DNA from: Chenopodium formosanum
Lineage: Eukaryota > Streptophyta > Magnoliopsida > Caryophyllales > Amaranthaceae
DNA: 64,000 bases
Direction of reading: 5' to 3'
Assembly: GCA_024500155.1 (NCBI GenBank)
Contig: CM044860.1
Location: forward strand, 2,836,501 to 2,900,500
Below, one piece after another: positions 46,486 through 58,800 of the stretch. The notes beneath the pieces were generated by a model. It made no database searches. It had not been told where the DNA came from and worked only from the letters and a program-made list of their open reading frames with translations. The position numbers were made by a program, and so were the translations under genes. Every line of letters starts with the position of its first letter. Within the stretch, counting starts at the first letter, position 1.

Positions 46486-47112
46486 TATTATTATTTTTTT
46501 TAAAAAGAAAATAAAGAATTACAGGCACCAATCTTCGTAGTATGAGTGTACTTAAGAGCTATGATATGTATGGTGATGAATATACAATAATATATATAAT
46601 AGGTTAATGGACCCAAACGTAAGCGGAGGGTAATTGTCTGACGATTTAATCGTCTACGTCACTCTCATTTTCTTCTTCTTCCCCTCCATAAATTAAACAA
46701 TAATTTTTTTATTTTTTATTTTTTTTCAATTAGTTCGTTCATTAAATTAATTAATTTTTGATGTCTCTATAAATGTCCATCACTTTTAACTATAATAGAT
46801 AGCAACTTTTCGAACGAAATGAACAAACGCGGAAATGGGGTTTGAAGTTTGAAGATTCTTTCTTCTTTCTCATCTTCATTTTTTGACTTTCCACGCCATG
46901 ACGCCAATTCTTCATTTGGACTATTTATTGTGTTTTCTATCTTTAGTACTTGTGGTCATGAATAAATGACTAAAGGTAAAATAGTATTATGAACCATTTG
47001 ATGCCCCTAAGGAATAATTTACGCCGTCTTTTTTAAAGCTGTATCATTTTTGTAAAATGGATCGGAATTGCTTATTAAGTATGGAATTTGATCCGTACGT
47101 AACTCATCATTT

Positions 47113-47275
47113 ATGGCATGTTCACTTCAGTTTAATTTCAGTTTAGTTCAATTTCAATCAATGCAGTTTAGTTCAGTTCAACTCCTAATAGCCTTCTCTC
47201 ATAAAATATTCATTTTAGCTCTATTCAGTTCAATTCAGCTTAATTTAGTAAATGTGAATAGTCCCTTAGGCTGTT
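47113..47275. mobile_element. TTCAG-family MITE copy
   Basis: TTCAGTTTAATTTCAGTTTA and later TTCAGTTCAATTCAGC units flank CTCTCATAAAATATTCATTT, as in the copy at 38688-38970. The ends are eroded. Confidence 0.6.
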
Positions 47276-48728
47276 TAGTGACTTTTAGTCTTAAACAAGT
47301 TTGGATTAATCAGGTCTCTTTTTGCTTTCCTCAAAATTAAAGTATGGAGCTGCGTTTGATATTTTAATTTTAATTTCTATCAAATGAGGATGACCAATTC
47401 TCATTTGCCTTGATTCATGTAATCTTCTTTGCTTATAACCCTTCATGTATCCCTCTACATTTTCTTCTAAATTATTATGTGGGGAGAAAGTGCACCTAAA
47501 CAGAAATGGAGGTAGTAAGCAACTTTAAATTTGGTCATATATCCTCTATATAGCTATTGTTGAATTTTCAATCATTTTGCCTTATATACTTATTGCTTAA
47601 TGCTTATCATGAGTTCATGACCATATGTTGGTATGTAGGAGTTATTTAAACTCCATTTACATGCTTCTAGAGATTTATTGTTTATATTATTTGTTGATGA
47701 CGGACTTTTTTCATGAAAATGTATTATATAATGTTTAATAAAACTAAGATAACATTTTATACACAACAAAAAACTATAATTTTGATTATTATTATATCAT
47801 CAATTGATTTTAAAAAGAATTGTATGGCTATAACTCAAAAGACAACTAGGAGTATATTATTTTAGTTACAAAATAGATTAATATTTATAATATTAATATC
47901 CTTTGGACAACAAATATAAGTGAAGTTTTGTTCTCTTGCTCTAATTTGTTGTTTTATAAGTGATGAATCTTTGAAAGTTTGAATGGACAAAAATCAAACT
48001 ACCAAGCCAATGCTCACCAAGAAAAGAGTGAATGAGTCATTGAGTCATACATATCTTGTTTTGTCTTTTGTCTTTCAAAGGTTGAGATTTTTGAGTTTTA
48101 CGAATGTCAGATGGAATTAACTACATAGTACTCCGCTATACTTGTCTAGTAGAGTAACTTACTAACTATGGTTTACAAATAAATTTTTTTTATTTAAATT
48201 AAAAAAAAATAATAAAATTAGCCAAACCGTGTTGATTTTGTCTGTTGATACTATTAGACTATTAATACATTTCATTATATACGTGTATATTACTCTATAA
48301 GTCCATTATACAAACAATGATCAAAATGAAGTTGTTTTCTATACATTTTTTTTTACTAAGACATATAATTTGTACTGTACTTCAGATTATTAATTCTATG
48401 ACTAAATCCATCCACATAATTATTGAGGTGAGGATTATTATGCCTATAACAAAAGTTAGAAGAAAAATAACTGAGATACTTCATACGTAGTTCTAATGAA
48501 ATATGCCTACATAAGTGGTCATTTGAGCTAAAAAGGACAGGGTAATTGAAGTCAATCAGTTTATTTGAATATTGTAAAATTGCAATTGTAATGATTTTTC
48601 TTAGCTTTTAAAAATATATACGAAATATGCTATTGTAATTTCTAAAAGTTGTTCTGCCTAATAGAAAATTTTCAAGAGGTGTTAAATAGAAAATTTTCTT
48701 TAGAGATTGAAATATTTCAAAAAATTTA

Positions 48729-48937
48729 TTTCCTTTGTTTCTTTTTATTTGCAACACTTCTTATTTTATGTTGTCAAATATCTTTAGTTACCAACTTATA
48801 AAATTGTAAATTTAACAAAATTTCACATGACTATGTTTTTTCTTAATTATAAATTAATATAATAATCGGTCAAAGTAAAGCATGCGAAAAATGTAAAAAA
48901 TTAAATTGGTGCATATAATAACAAACCGATAAGGAAG
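48729..48937. mobile_element. Degenerate Stowaway-like MITE
   Basis: TTTCCTTTGTTTCTTTTTAT at the left is weakly matched by the inverted right end (AACAAACCGATAAGGAAG), with TA on each side. It resembles the element at 4808-5057. Confidence 0.4.
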
Positions 48938-49524
48938 TATTTAGGAACGTGATTAACAATTATTAGGTCTTTTTCTTTCACCAAAAAAAAAAATTAAAAA
49001 ATAAAAAATAAATAAAAATTATTAGGTCTTTTTCGAGGTTGATTGGCTTCTAGATTACACTGACTAGATATCTATATAAATCCTCTACTCTTAACAAGTA
49101 AACAATATTATTGTTAGTAAAACATCCTTTTCATCTTTCTATGTTTTTCTTATATCATATCTTCAAAAAGGATAAATAGGAAAAATCAACATTTCAAATG
49201 TTGATTTGAATAAATGAGCTTATCATAAAAACATTGCATGATACATACATTCCCTCGCAATTGATAATTCCAAATTTCATTCTAATTTAAGTTGCGTGAT
49301 GAATTGACTCAATTGAGAATATCTTAATTTATTATGAGTAACATTTACATTTCTATTACCCATAAGAATTGAGCAAGATAAGTGGCTAGTTTTAGGTTGA
49401 TCGATAGGGAATTTTGCATTTGAAGTTATCAAGTTAGGCTTAGGCAAGGCATGAGCCACGGACACACAAGTTATAAAAATTAGCTTGTCTTAATAACCGT
49501 TTTTGGAAAGACAAGACACATAGG

Positions 49525-49608
49525 AATGAACCAAGGCAAAAAATGACCAAGGTAGGCAACTCATAGAATGAACCTAGGCAAAATATGACCAAGGTAGGCA
49601 ACTCAAGA
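49525..49608. repeat. Two-copy direct repeat, 42-base period
   Basis: AATGAACC-AGGCAAAA-ATGACCAAGGTAGGCAACTCA occurs at 49525 and again at 49567 with two or three differences. Confidence 0.8.
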
Positions 49609-50741
49609 CATGATTACGGAGGGTTCATTGCAAAGACATGAGAGTCCATACATGAATTAGATAAATTCAGGGACCATATAGGCTTTTCGAGGTCTTTTGG
49701 GAGGCTTGAGAAAACCTTGATGCCTAATCTTGACGAGTCCAAAAAGGTTTTACGAATACTAAACTAAAGGCTATAATACACAAAATTAGAGCATTTTTGA
49801 AGATTTTGAGACTCACTGTTGAAATCTCAAGTAACGTTAAGAGGTGAATCATAAGGTCATAAAAGATTATTTGGAACCATCGAACCATAAACTGTCACTA
49901 GTTAATCACATAAAGGTTTGTGGTGGTCATGAGTCAATGAGCGGGGTCGAGGCGTGTCTGTAATAGGTAAAGTTTATATTTAAGAGGCAATTAAATGATT
50001 CTAACCATCCATTTGGTCTCTTGATGAGTCTCATGAGATCTTTGGGCAGGACATCATACTCTATTATTTTCTTGTCCGAAAAAGTATAAATTTTTTCCAA
50101 AATTAAATAATTCATTGCACGATTTCATATCAATTTCAAGATTTCTTCCAAAACCAAAGTGCATGTGAGAGTACCTCCCGGAGTCATAAAAACTGGGTTT
50201 GGAACGATAACATGCTACCAATATAATATATAATAGGTCAGGTTTATAAAGGCTCTATGATGAGTTTGGTTCTATTATACAACAATTTTGAAAATTTCTG
50301 TAACAAATTACAAGACATATGTTCAAATTACTAACTCAACATCATAGGGTCGCATTACTGTCTCAGGAATTGTTCATTGGATTATCACACTAATCATTGT
50401 CTATATTTTCGCTGTTTAGAGGTGCTACACTTTCCATTGTTGATGTTGTCAGCTTATAATAATGTATCTTTTGTGATATAATATGAAAGATAACCAAAAA
50501 ATGATCCGATATACATATACCATTGAAAATGCTCTTAGGTAATTCGTACTTTATTCATACTCCATACCCCGTATTTGATAAGTGTAGCTATATGTATCAA
50601 TACAACCTTATAACTTTAGAAGGGTGGTATAGTAGTCGTCCGTACGTATTTACCAATTCTCTAACGATCGTGATTGAATGAAAAGTATAATTATGATTCT
50701 AATTTATATTAATGACAAGTGACAAAACCACTCGTTTTGTT

Positions 50742-50747
50742 AGTCAA
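50742..50747 (-). promoter_or_regulatory. W-box upstream of the WRKY gene
   Basis: AGTCAA on the plus strand reads TTGACT on the minus strand, the core WRKY-binding W-box. It lies about 550 bases before the WRKY start codon, just upstream of a CT-rich leader (50755-50830). Auto- or cross-regulation by WRKY factors is common in this group, but a single six-base site also arises by chance. Confidence 0.35.
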
Positions 50748-51292
50748 AAACCACCTTTCTCCTTCTCTTATTTCTCTCTCCTCCCCCTCTATATCTTCTC
50801 TACTCCATCTCTCCTTTCAACCCCTCCCACTTTCGCTTAAACTCACACCAATTTCAATTTTCTCTCTTCTCTCTCCTCACTCATTGTATCGACACTTCTC
50901 CCACTCTTTTCTTCTTTCTTGTGCTAATTTTTTTTTTACTTTGTTTTATAATTTTTAATTTCCCTCAAATCTTAAGTTTTTCTTTGAAATTTCTTGTGCA
51001 TTTCCTTGAACAACACATCATCAAATCCAAGTTATAACACTTTTATATATATTTCTATACTATAAATTTTGTCTTTCCCTTGTAACTTATTCATCAAATA
51101 GATTTTTTTAATTTTACTTTTATGTTTGTGAAAGATGCTGATTACAAACTTTTTCTAGCAAAATACATTCATTTTAAACTCTTCTTAATTCATTAAAAAA
51201 TTCTCCTTTTGTTATAGGTATTTAAAAAAAAAAAAAAAAAAAAAAAAAGGGTTCCATTTTCGAGTTTGGAAAGCTAAGGGTATTGATTTGAG

Positions 51293-53753
51293 ATGGAAGA
51301 AGTGAAGGGTTTTGATAGAAGAGCTCATTTGATTAATGAGCTACTTCAAGGAATGGAATTCGCAAAACAATTGCGAAGCCAAATTTTGAACCCAACAAAT
51401 AATTCATGTTCATCTTCATCTTCAAATGATGATTATAATAGTGATCAAGTAGCCCTTAATAATTCATTACTTGAAAAAATGTTGTCATCATTTGATAAAA
51501 CCATCACAATTGCCAAAAAGCTCAATATTCAAATCTCACAAGACCCCTCTACTAATAATCTTAATCATAGATATGCCCATTTTTCGGAATCTTCTCATTC
51601 TTTGACCATTAGTAGCCCGAAAAGTGAAACTTCTCACAACGATTTTTCTCCTTCGAAAAAGAGGTAATAATTGTTCTCAAATTGATCTGGCACGGGTTTT
51701 ATTTGAATTTTAATTTTATGTAATTTGTTATTTCGTAAATAGTTTTATTTATTCTGTAGACCGGACTAAGGTAATGTTTCTACTTTAGGAAATCAATGAT
51801 GCCAAAGTGGACAAAGACTGTGCAAATTGGCAATGAAGGAGTGAAAGGCTTAGAGGGAGCTCTTGAAGATGGATATAGTTGGAGAAAATATGGGCAAAAA
51901 GATATTCTTGGGGCTAAATTTCCAAGGTAAGAAGTTAAATCATGAAGAATTATTTATGGCCTTAGTTACAAATGAATGAATATCTATCGTACTATTATTA
52001 TTGTTGTGTTGTTGTTTGTTTGATAGTGCTACTTTGCTTAATAAAGATATTGAATGGGAAATATCAAATATGTCACGTAGGGTTTTTTTTTGTATGAATG
52101 CAATATCCAAATTATATTCCATAAAGTAGTTATGAAACAAAACAACATCATTTTAAAAAAATAAAGCCTTTTTCATGAATTTTGAGGGGACTTTGTTATA
52201 GTTTGTGTTGCCCACTTTGGGTAAAACAATTATTGCATGTATTACCCACTTGATACTTTCATTGATAATATACTATTTTTAGGTACAATGAAAATGAAAT
52301 GTCTATTACATATGGACTAGGTACATACAAGTGAAGATATTATGCCCGATTTTGGTAAATATTAGTTTTGATCATAAGAACCACATAGTTTGCGAATTTT
52401 GTGTTCTTTGTGGAAACAAAAAAGAAAGCATTTTACCTTTGAAGATCTCATATGATTAAAGTTTATTTATAAATAGTTACACATAATCAAAGAAATATAT
52501 GTAAATAATATAAAGCCGGTCAATAATGAATGGGTGCGAGAATATGCAAGATAAAGATAGTATTGAATATTTAGACATCAATTACAATCACCAAAAATCG
52601 TTTTGTATACTAATAAATAAATAAATAAATAAATAATCATGACTAATGTGTTGTAAAAAGCTCCATTGATTTAGGACTGGTTGATGCTTATTTGTCAATA
52701 ACTGCAAGTCGTTTGTCTGAGAGTTCTTGGATTTGAGTTTTAGAAAGCACCCAAAATCACCTTTAAATCATTAAAGTATACATGCACTCTTGGAAGGGGC
52801 CCGCAAATGCATTAATATTTTCCAGGAAACTACCCAAAAAAAAAAAAAAAAAAAAAAAACCAAAAAAAAACAAAAACAGGGGAGGTAATAATTTTAATCC
52901 AACTTTTTAAAAAGACAAAAATAAAAATTGCTGAGAAAAATATGCAGAATTGAGTAAGATAAAGCAAATAAAAATAAAATTTTATAAGCTGGAATTCTTA
53001 CTTTAACTTTATTTAGTACTTATGTATCTTTGTTGAGATTAGGTTTGGTGAAATTCAATTTCGACAATCCTACTTATCATATTTTGGGTGGCATTTTATT
53101 TTGGACGGCTGTATTTTATATTCATAATTAAGGAGTACTATGCTAATCCTAGATAGGGCGTGTTCGGCACTAGCTTTTGGGTAGCTTTTAGGTAGCTTTT
53201 AGTGGTTTGACTTATTCAAACCACTACATAGAAAAAATTATGAGTGTTTGGGAATGTAGTGGTGGGGGTAGAGTTTAGTGGTTGAAGTAGCTTTTGTGAA
53301 AAGTTAACATTATTAACTTTTGTGAAAAGCTAGGTAGCTGTTGAATTTTCTTCTATTTTTTTTAGAATTTTACAGTTCACAGCTAGTTTACCAAACACTC
53401 ATACTAAATTATTTATTTTCACAGCTAACAGCTAGTTGACAGCTAACAGCTTCATATACAGCTAACAGCCACCAGCACAGCTAACAGCTACCTCTACAGC
53501 TATATTTTGCCGAACACGCCCATAGTGGTTAATTGTGGGACTAATGACAATACACAACATTTGCTTGCATGACTTTGGTATAGTGGTTAATTGTGGGACT
53601 AATGACAATACACAACATTTGCTTGCATGACTTTGGTATAGTGGTTAATTGTGGGACTAATGACAATACACAACATTTGCTTGCATGACTTTGCTTTTTA
53701 CCACTTTTCTTAGAATTTGATCATCATCCACTTATCATGTTGTCCAAATTTGA

Positions 53754-53794
<41 letters not shown>

Positions 53795-54642
53795 CCACGT
53801 TTTTGCCTTTTAGGAATAGTTTCTACCACTTTCACCATTTGGATATTTTCATACTAGAATTCTTAAACTTACTTTGTTCTAGATTAAGGTTAATAGTTCA
53901 AGTAAAAATAAAACATGTAGTGTAATGGCAGGAAATAAAATTGAAATGAAGGAAGATTTGTGTTAAGTTTATATAAGTTCGGCCAGAATAAATTTATTCT
54001 TGTGACTAAATTGCAAATACTTATGTTAAATTATGTAGGGGATATTATAGATGCACTCATCGCTACACCAAAGGTTGCGCCGCCACGAAGCAAGTCCAAC
54101 GGTCCGATGAAGACCCGTCCATTTACCAAATCATGTACAGAGGTGAACACACTTGTGCCAAAGGGGCCCAACTAGTGCAGTCCCAACCGAAGGCCCAATT
54201 CCAACCCATGATTCCAGCCCAATTGAAAACAGAACCACAACCACATCCAAGCCCAAATCAAAATGAAATCTATGTGGGCCTAAGCCCAGAAGGTGACCTT
54301 AAAGTAGAGCCTGAGCAGGAGCCCGTTAACTATGCCCAAATATTTCGTTCATTCTCATTCACCTCAACTCACCTACAAACTGATGATCCTAATGAGAACT
54401 ACATGTTGAGCTTCTGCCCTGCTTTTGGATCACCAACAACCTCGGAGTCGAACTATATTCCGGTGTCACCCTACCGGCCTACCAATTCCCACATTGGACT
54501 TACCGTGCAAACATCGGAAACCGACAACAATGAAGGTGTTTCAGGCCCAAACTCGGTCTCAAATTCACCAGTGATAGGTGACTTTGAGTTCCCTATTGAT
54601 GACTTGCTAGATTTTAATGGCAACTTTCCTTTTGAGCTTTAA
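51293..54642 (+). CDS. Group III WRKY transcription factor (WRKY41/53/30-like)
   Basis: Three exons (51293-51663, 51789-51926 and 54039-54642) encode 370 residues. The N-terminus (LINELLQGMEFAKQLRSQI) is the conserved coiled segment of the group III WRKY41/53/30 branch. A Ser/Asn-rich stretch follows, then a basic KKRKSMMPKWTK segment that may be a nuclear signal. The DNA-binding domain has WRKYGQK at residues 155-161 and a zinc finger C175-x7-C183-x23-H207-x-C209, the C2HC type that defines group III. The C-terminal half is Pro/Gln-rich and acidic at the end, as in activators. Intron 2 splits the Arg codon before GYYRCTH, the conserved position in WRKY domains, and is 2.1 kb long with a MITE, a 58-bp triplication and homopolymers. 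Group III factors act in defence, salicylic acid and senescence responses; the exact orthologue cannot be decided here. Confidence 0.94.
53156..53521. mobile_element. MITE with perfect 14-bp inverted ends in the WRKY intron
   Basis: GGGCGTGTTCGGCA at the left and TGCCGAACACGCCC at the right are exact complements. ATA flanks both ends (53153-53155 and 53522-53524). GTAGCTTTTAGGTAGCTTTT at the left faces AACAGCTA-type repeats at the right, so much of the element folds back. The three-base target fits a PIF/Harbinger (Tourist-like) element loosely, though the usual TWA is not exact. Confidence 0.8.
53523..53694. repeat. 58-bp tandem repeat, three copies
   Basis: The unit runs TAGTGGTTAATTGTGGGACT ... 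CATGACTTTGG and starts at 53523, 53581 and 53639; the third copy ends at about 53694. The copies are identical over nearly all their length, so the expansion is recent. The array begins exactly at the right junction of the neighbouring MITE. Confidence 0.92.
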
Positions 54643-55316
54643 ATAAACTATCATTTGTCCTTTCAATCCTACTCACCACTACCAAAATGGTAGGAAGTTT
54701 GCTTAGTGATGAATTAATTACTAGTGTTTTTATAATTACATAGTTTAGTTTGTTTGCTATTACTTTTTTCGCACCTCCAGAAATTCAACACCCTTCGTGT
54801 TTTTCATGTTGCATTGTGAAGATTGTTGAGGTGTTGTAGCATAGGACTAGAGATTTTATGTTGTAAAATAATAATAGGGAATTTTTAGGTTGGCAAATTT
54901 GTGTCAAAATCTAGGGATGAGATGAATAAGATCTCTCTACATATTTTGAAATATATTCTTATAAATTACAAATTTTACTTAAATATAGCGTTTGTGTCTT
55001 TCAAAAAGAAAATATAGCGTTTGAGGAACTCCTTATAAGTTGGTTCGAAAAATACACACCCATAGCCCTACTGAAATAATGGGTCAAAAAAATAAAACTC
55101 GATCACAATATTAGGGACATGCATTATGATCCAATTTGTTTTAGCTATAAAATTTCAAGGAGCAATGATTATTATAGAATTCTAAGTACTCGAAATTGCA
55201 CAAATCACAAAACCAACAGATTCCAAATTTATACAATGTTGTTCTACCAGAAGTACATGTAGGAACTAAACATGAACATCCATGCTTTAAAACCGAGTTC
55301 AGATTTGGGATAACAT
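54643..55316. other. region between the WRKY gene and the copia element
   Basis: The first part is the WRKY 3' untranslated region. The last part, next to the insertion, belonged to the 3' side of the reductase gene before the retrotransposon entered. No other gene is seen. Confidence 0.5.
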
Positions 55317-55321
55317 GCATC
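55317..55321. repeat. Left target-site duplication of the copia element
   Basis: GCATC here is repeated at 60144-60148 on the far side of the element, a perfect 5-bp duplication as made by retrotransposon integrases. Confidence 0.92.
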
Positions 55322-55630
55322 TATTGAGTAATATGCTTCAAAATATGAACGTTGGTTAGTGGGCTAGTTAGTTCCTAAAGTTTCTGATTTAGTTGCTAGT
55401 ATTTTGCTTAAATCAACAATAAGTTAGAAGTTAGTGGGTTTATTTAGTTAAGCATTATTTGTTAGTGGGATCTTATTCCTATTATTATGTAAGCAATTTC
55501 CTTGTTTTTAGCTTTGTTTGTTTTGGGATATTTTCCTATATAAGACATTGATGTTATGTTTCTTTATTCAAGTTATGAAAAGTCAGCCTTCTTCTACTAT
55601 ATTATATTGTGTTACTTTATTTCTCCAACA
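55322..55630 (+). repeat. 5' LTR of the copia element
   Basis: 309 bp, TATTGAGTAATA to TTTCTCCAACA. A TATA box, TATATAA, is at 55537-55543. Confidence 0.95.
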
Positions 55631-55634
55631 AATT

Positions 55635-55648
55635 TGGTATCAGAGCCA
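55635..55648 (+). promoter_or_regulatory. Primer binding site for initiator tRNA-Met
   Basis: TGGTATCAGAGCCA, four bases after the LTR, is exactly complementary to the last 14 bases of the initiator tRNA-Met (including its CCA), as encoded at 35837-35908 in this window. Confidence 0.95.
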
Positions 55649-55817
55649 AGTTAAAACACACGTGTAGCCTTCAATTTCTTTACTCCTCATCAATTTAGTA
55701 AAGTAGGTGAGAGAAACTCCACCAAAAGAAATTAAAAAAAAATCGAAATCCTTGCCCCAAATTGAACAGAGTGAAACACAGTGAGGGAGTGAACCCAATT
55801 GAATCACCTTCATCATT

Positions 55818-58800
55818 ATGGCCAACAATGGTGTTAATACTTCAGCTCAACCTCTTATCCCAATTTTTAAAGGGGAAAAATACCACCTTTGGAGTATAAA
55901 AATGCAAACCATGTTTAGATCTCAAGATTTGTGGGAAATTGTTGAGAACGGGTATGATGAACCGGCGGAGCCACCGCAAGAACCCGATCAAAGATTGCGT
56001 GAAAATCGTAAAAAGGATGCAAAGGCCTTATTTTTCATCTAAACTGCAGTGGATGATGACATTTTCCCTCGTATTTCTTCTGCCAAGACAGCAAAGGCAG
56101 CATGGGAGATCGTCAAGCGTGAATACTATGGTGATAAGAAGGTAAATTCTGTCAAATTACAATCACTTCGTTCTGAATTCGATGGGTTGAATAAGGGTAA
56201 AAAGGAGTCAATGGAGAGTTATTTGTCTAGAGTCTCTGGCATTGTTAATCAAATGAAGTCTTATGGGGAAAGTATTAGCAATGAAAGAGTGGTCAGTAAA
56301 GTGTTAAGAAGTTTAGATAGTGATTTTAATCCTGTTGTTGTTGCAATTGAAGAGTCAAAGGATTTATCAAATTACACATTTGATGAATTGATGTGTTCAT
56401 TGTTAGCTCATGAGGCTAGATTTAAAAAGGATGATGAGAAAGGTGAGGAGAAGGCATTTCAGGTGAAAGGAGAATCTTCCTTTAAGGGGAAGAATGAAAA
56501 TTCAGGTGGCAGAGGAGTTAGTAGAGGAGGCTTCCGTGGACGAGGTCGCGGAGGAAGCAGAGGACATGGCTATGGAGGAGGTCGTGGCCAACATGGAGGA
56601 GGTAATCGGCATTCCAACAGTAACATTCAATGCCATTATTGCAAGAAATTCGGCCACAAAGAAGCTGATTGTTGGAGTAAGCAAAGAGGTGAATCAAAGG
56701 CAAATTTTACCGAGGATCAACAAGAGGAGAGCAACCTGTTCATGGCTCACTCAAGGCTCGATCCGATGGACAATGGTGTTTGGTTTGTAGATAGTGGTTG
56801 CTCTAACCACATGTCCGGTGAAAGAAAGTTGTTCAAGAATCTTGATGAAACGAAGAAGTCAGAAGTTCGACTTGGGAATGACAAGCAAATCAAAGTTGAA
56901 GGCAGAGGCACCGTAGCAATCCCGACTTCTAATGGTGGTACAAATCTTCTTCATGATGTCCAGTATGTGCCTTCTATTGCCCATAATTTATTGAGTGTTG
57001 GTCAAATAATTAAGGGTGGTTATTCTGTGATATTTGAAAATGATTGTTGCAACATTTATGATAAAAAAATCTAATCATAAAATTGTGAGAATTCAAATGA
57101 CTCCAAATAAAATGTTTCCCCTTAATGTATCACAAGGTGATGTTAGTAGTGCATTAGTTATGAAAGGGAACAGTGAGTCAAGTTTGTGGCATTTGAGATA
57201 TGGTCATTTGCATGTTAAAGGGTTACAATTGTTAGGCAGAAAAAATATGGTTGTTGGTTTGCCTAAAATTGAAACTCTAGACTTTTGTGAAGGGTGTGTG
57301 TATGGTAAACAAAGTAGACCATCTTTTCCTGTTGGTGATGCCTTGAGAGCTTCTACTTGTTTAGAACTAGTTCATGCCGATTTATGTGGTCAGATGTCAA
57401 CTGAGTCTCTAGGTGGAAGTCGATATTTTTTATTGTTTGTTGATGATTTTAGTCGAATGAATTGGGTCTATTTCTTGAAAAATAAATCTGAAGCCTTTGA
57501 TTATTTCAAGAAATTTAAGTCTCTTGTGGAAAAACAAAGTGGGTGTCAAATTAAGACCCTTCGTACAGATCGAGGGGGTGAGTTTGTTTCTGATAAATTT
57601 GATACCTTTTGTGAGGAGAATGGTATTCACAGAGAGTTGACATCTCCTTATACGCCTCAGCAAAATGGCGTAGCCGAGAGAAAAAATCGTACCATTGTTG
57701 AGATGGGAAGAAGCATGTTAAATGCTAGAGGTGTTCCAAAGATATTTTGGGCAGAGGCTGTGGCAACAGCAGTGTATATCCTCAATATTTCGCCAAAAAA
57801 GGTTGTCTACAATTCTACTCCGTATGAAGCATGGAAGGGTCGCAAACCCAAGGTGAGTCACTTACGTATTTTTGGTTGTATAGCTTATGCTTTAGTCAAT
57901 TCACGTTCTAAGCTTGATGAAAAATCACAAAAATGCATTTTTGTGGGTTATAGTACTCAGTCTAAAGCATATAAGTTATATAATCCTGTAAGTGGCAAAG
58001 TCATTGTTAGTAGGAATGTTAATTTCAATGAAGAAGCTTGCTGGAAATGGGAAAAAGATGGCTCTCCTACTCACCTGATTGCAGAAGAAGAACAAAACCC
58101 ACAAGAGATGCCATTAAATGATGGCAATGAATTTAATACTCCTCCTGTCACACCAGCTAGAAGTACATCATCAACACCTGAAAGCTCCAGAAACACCTCA
58201 TCCGGATCAAGCTCTTCATCAGAAACACCACCCAGGAAGTTCAAGTCTTTGAAGGAAGTGTATGAGTCCTGCTCATTTGCTCTGTATGTGTCAGAACCTA
58301 CCTGTTTTGATGAAGCAATTGAAAATGAAGAATGGGAAGCAGCAATGATAGAAGAAATGACGGCAATTGTACACAACCACACGTGGGATTTGGTTGATCT
58401 TCCAGAAGGCAAGACTCCCATTGGCCTCAAGTGGGTCTATAAAGTTAAGCATCATGCAGATGGAAGTATCCAGAAGTTCAAGGCGAGGCTCGTTGCTAAG
58501 GGGTATGCACAACATCAAGGTATTGACTTTGATGAAACTTTCTCACTCGTAGCTCATTTTGAAACAGTGCGAATGTTATTGTCTTTGGGTGCTAAATTGA
58601 ATTTACCAATTTTTCAATTTGATGTAAAATCTGCTTTCTTGAATGGGGAGTTAGAAGAGGAAGTTTTTGTGTCACAACCCGAAGGCTTTGTTGTTAGTGG
58701 ACAGGAGAACAAAGTCTATAGGCTCCGAAAGGCTCTCTACGGTTTGAAACAAGCACCGAGGGCATGGTATAAAAGGATTGACTCATACTTTCTGGAAAAT

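Larger units (their letters stand above)
47276..50718. other. gene-poor region upstream of the WRKY gene
   Basis: No gene is recognised. It holds a degenerate Stowaway-like MITE (48729-48937) and a two-copy 42-base direct repeat (49525-49608). A 31-base A/T-rich run lies at about 48982-49018, between two copies of ATTATTAGGTCTTTTTC (about 48957 and 49018). The stretch 49480-50120 is less AT-rich than its surroundings but has no coherent reading frame. Confidence 0.4.
51927..54038. other. 2.1 kb WRKY-domain intron
   Basis: It contains an A-run at 52836-52859 with further A-rich sequence after it, a MITE at 53156-53521, a 58-bp triplicate at 53523-53694 and a T-run of about 33 at 53758-53790. 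No coding sequence is seen. The intron is several times longer than intron 1 (125 bases). Confidence 0.8.

Noticed and set aside
53523..53694. CRISPR-like array
   Set aside because: Three head-to-tail units with no spacers, in a plant intron; it is a simple tandem repeat.
57034..57075. Programmed frameshift between gag-protease and integrase of the copia element
   Set aside because: Most plant copia elements use one frame, the shift is at a homopolymer prone to indels, and gag already has a stop codon. A length error is the simpler explanation.
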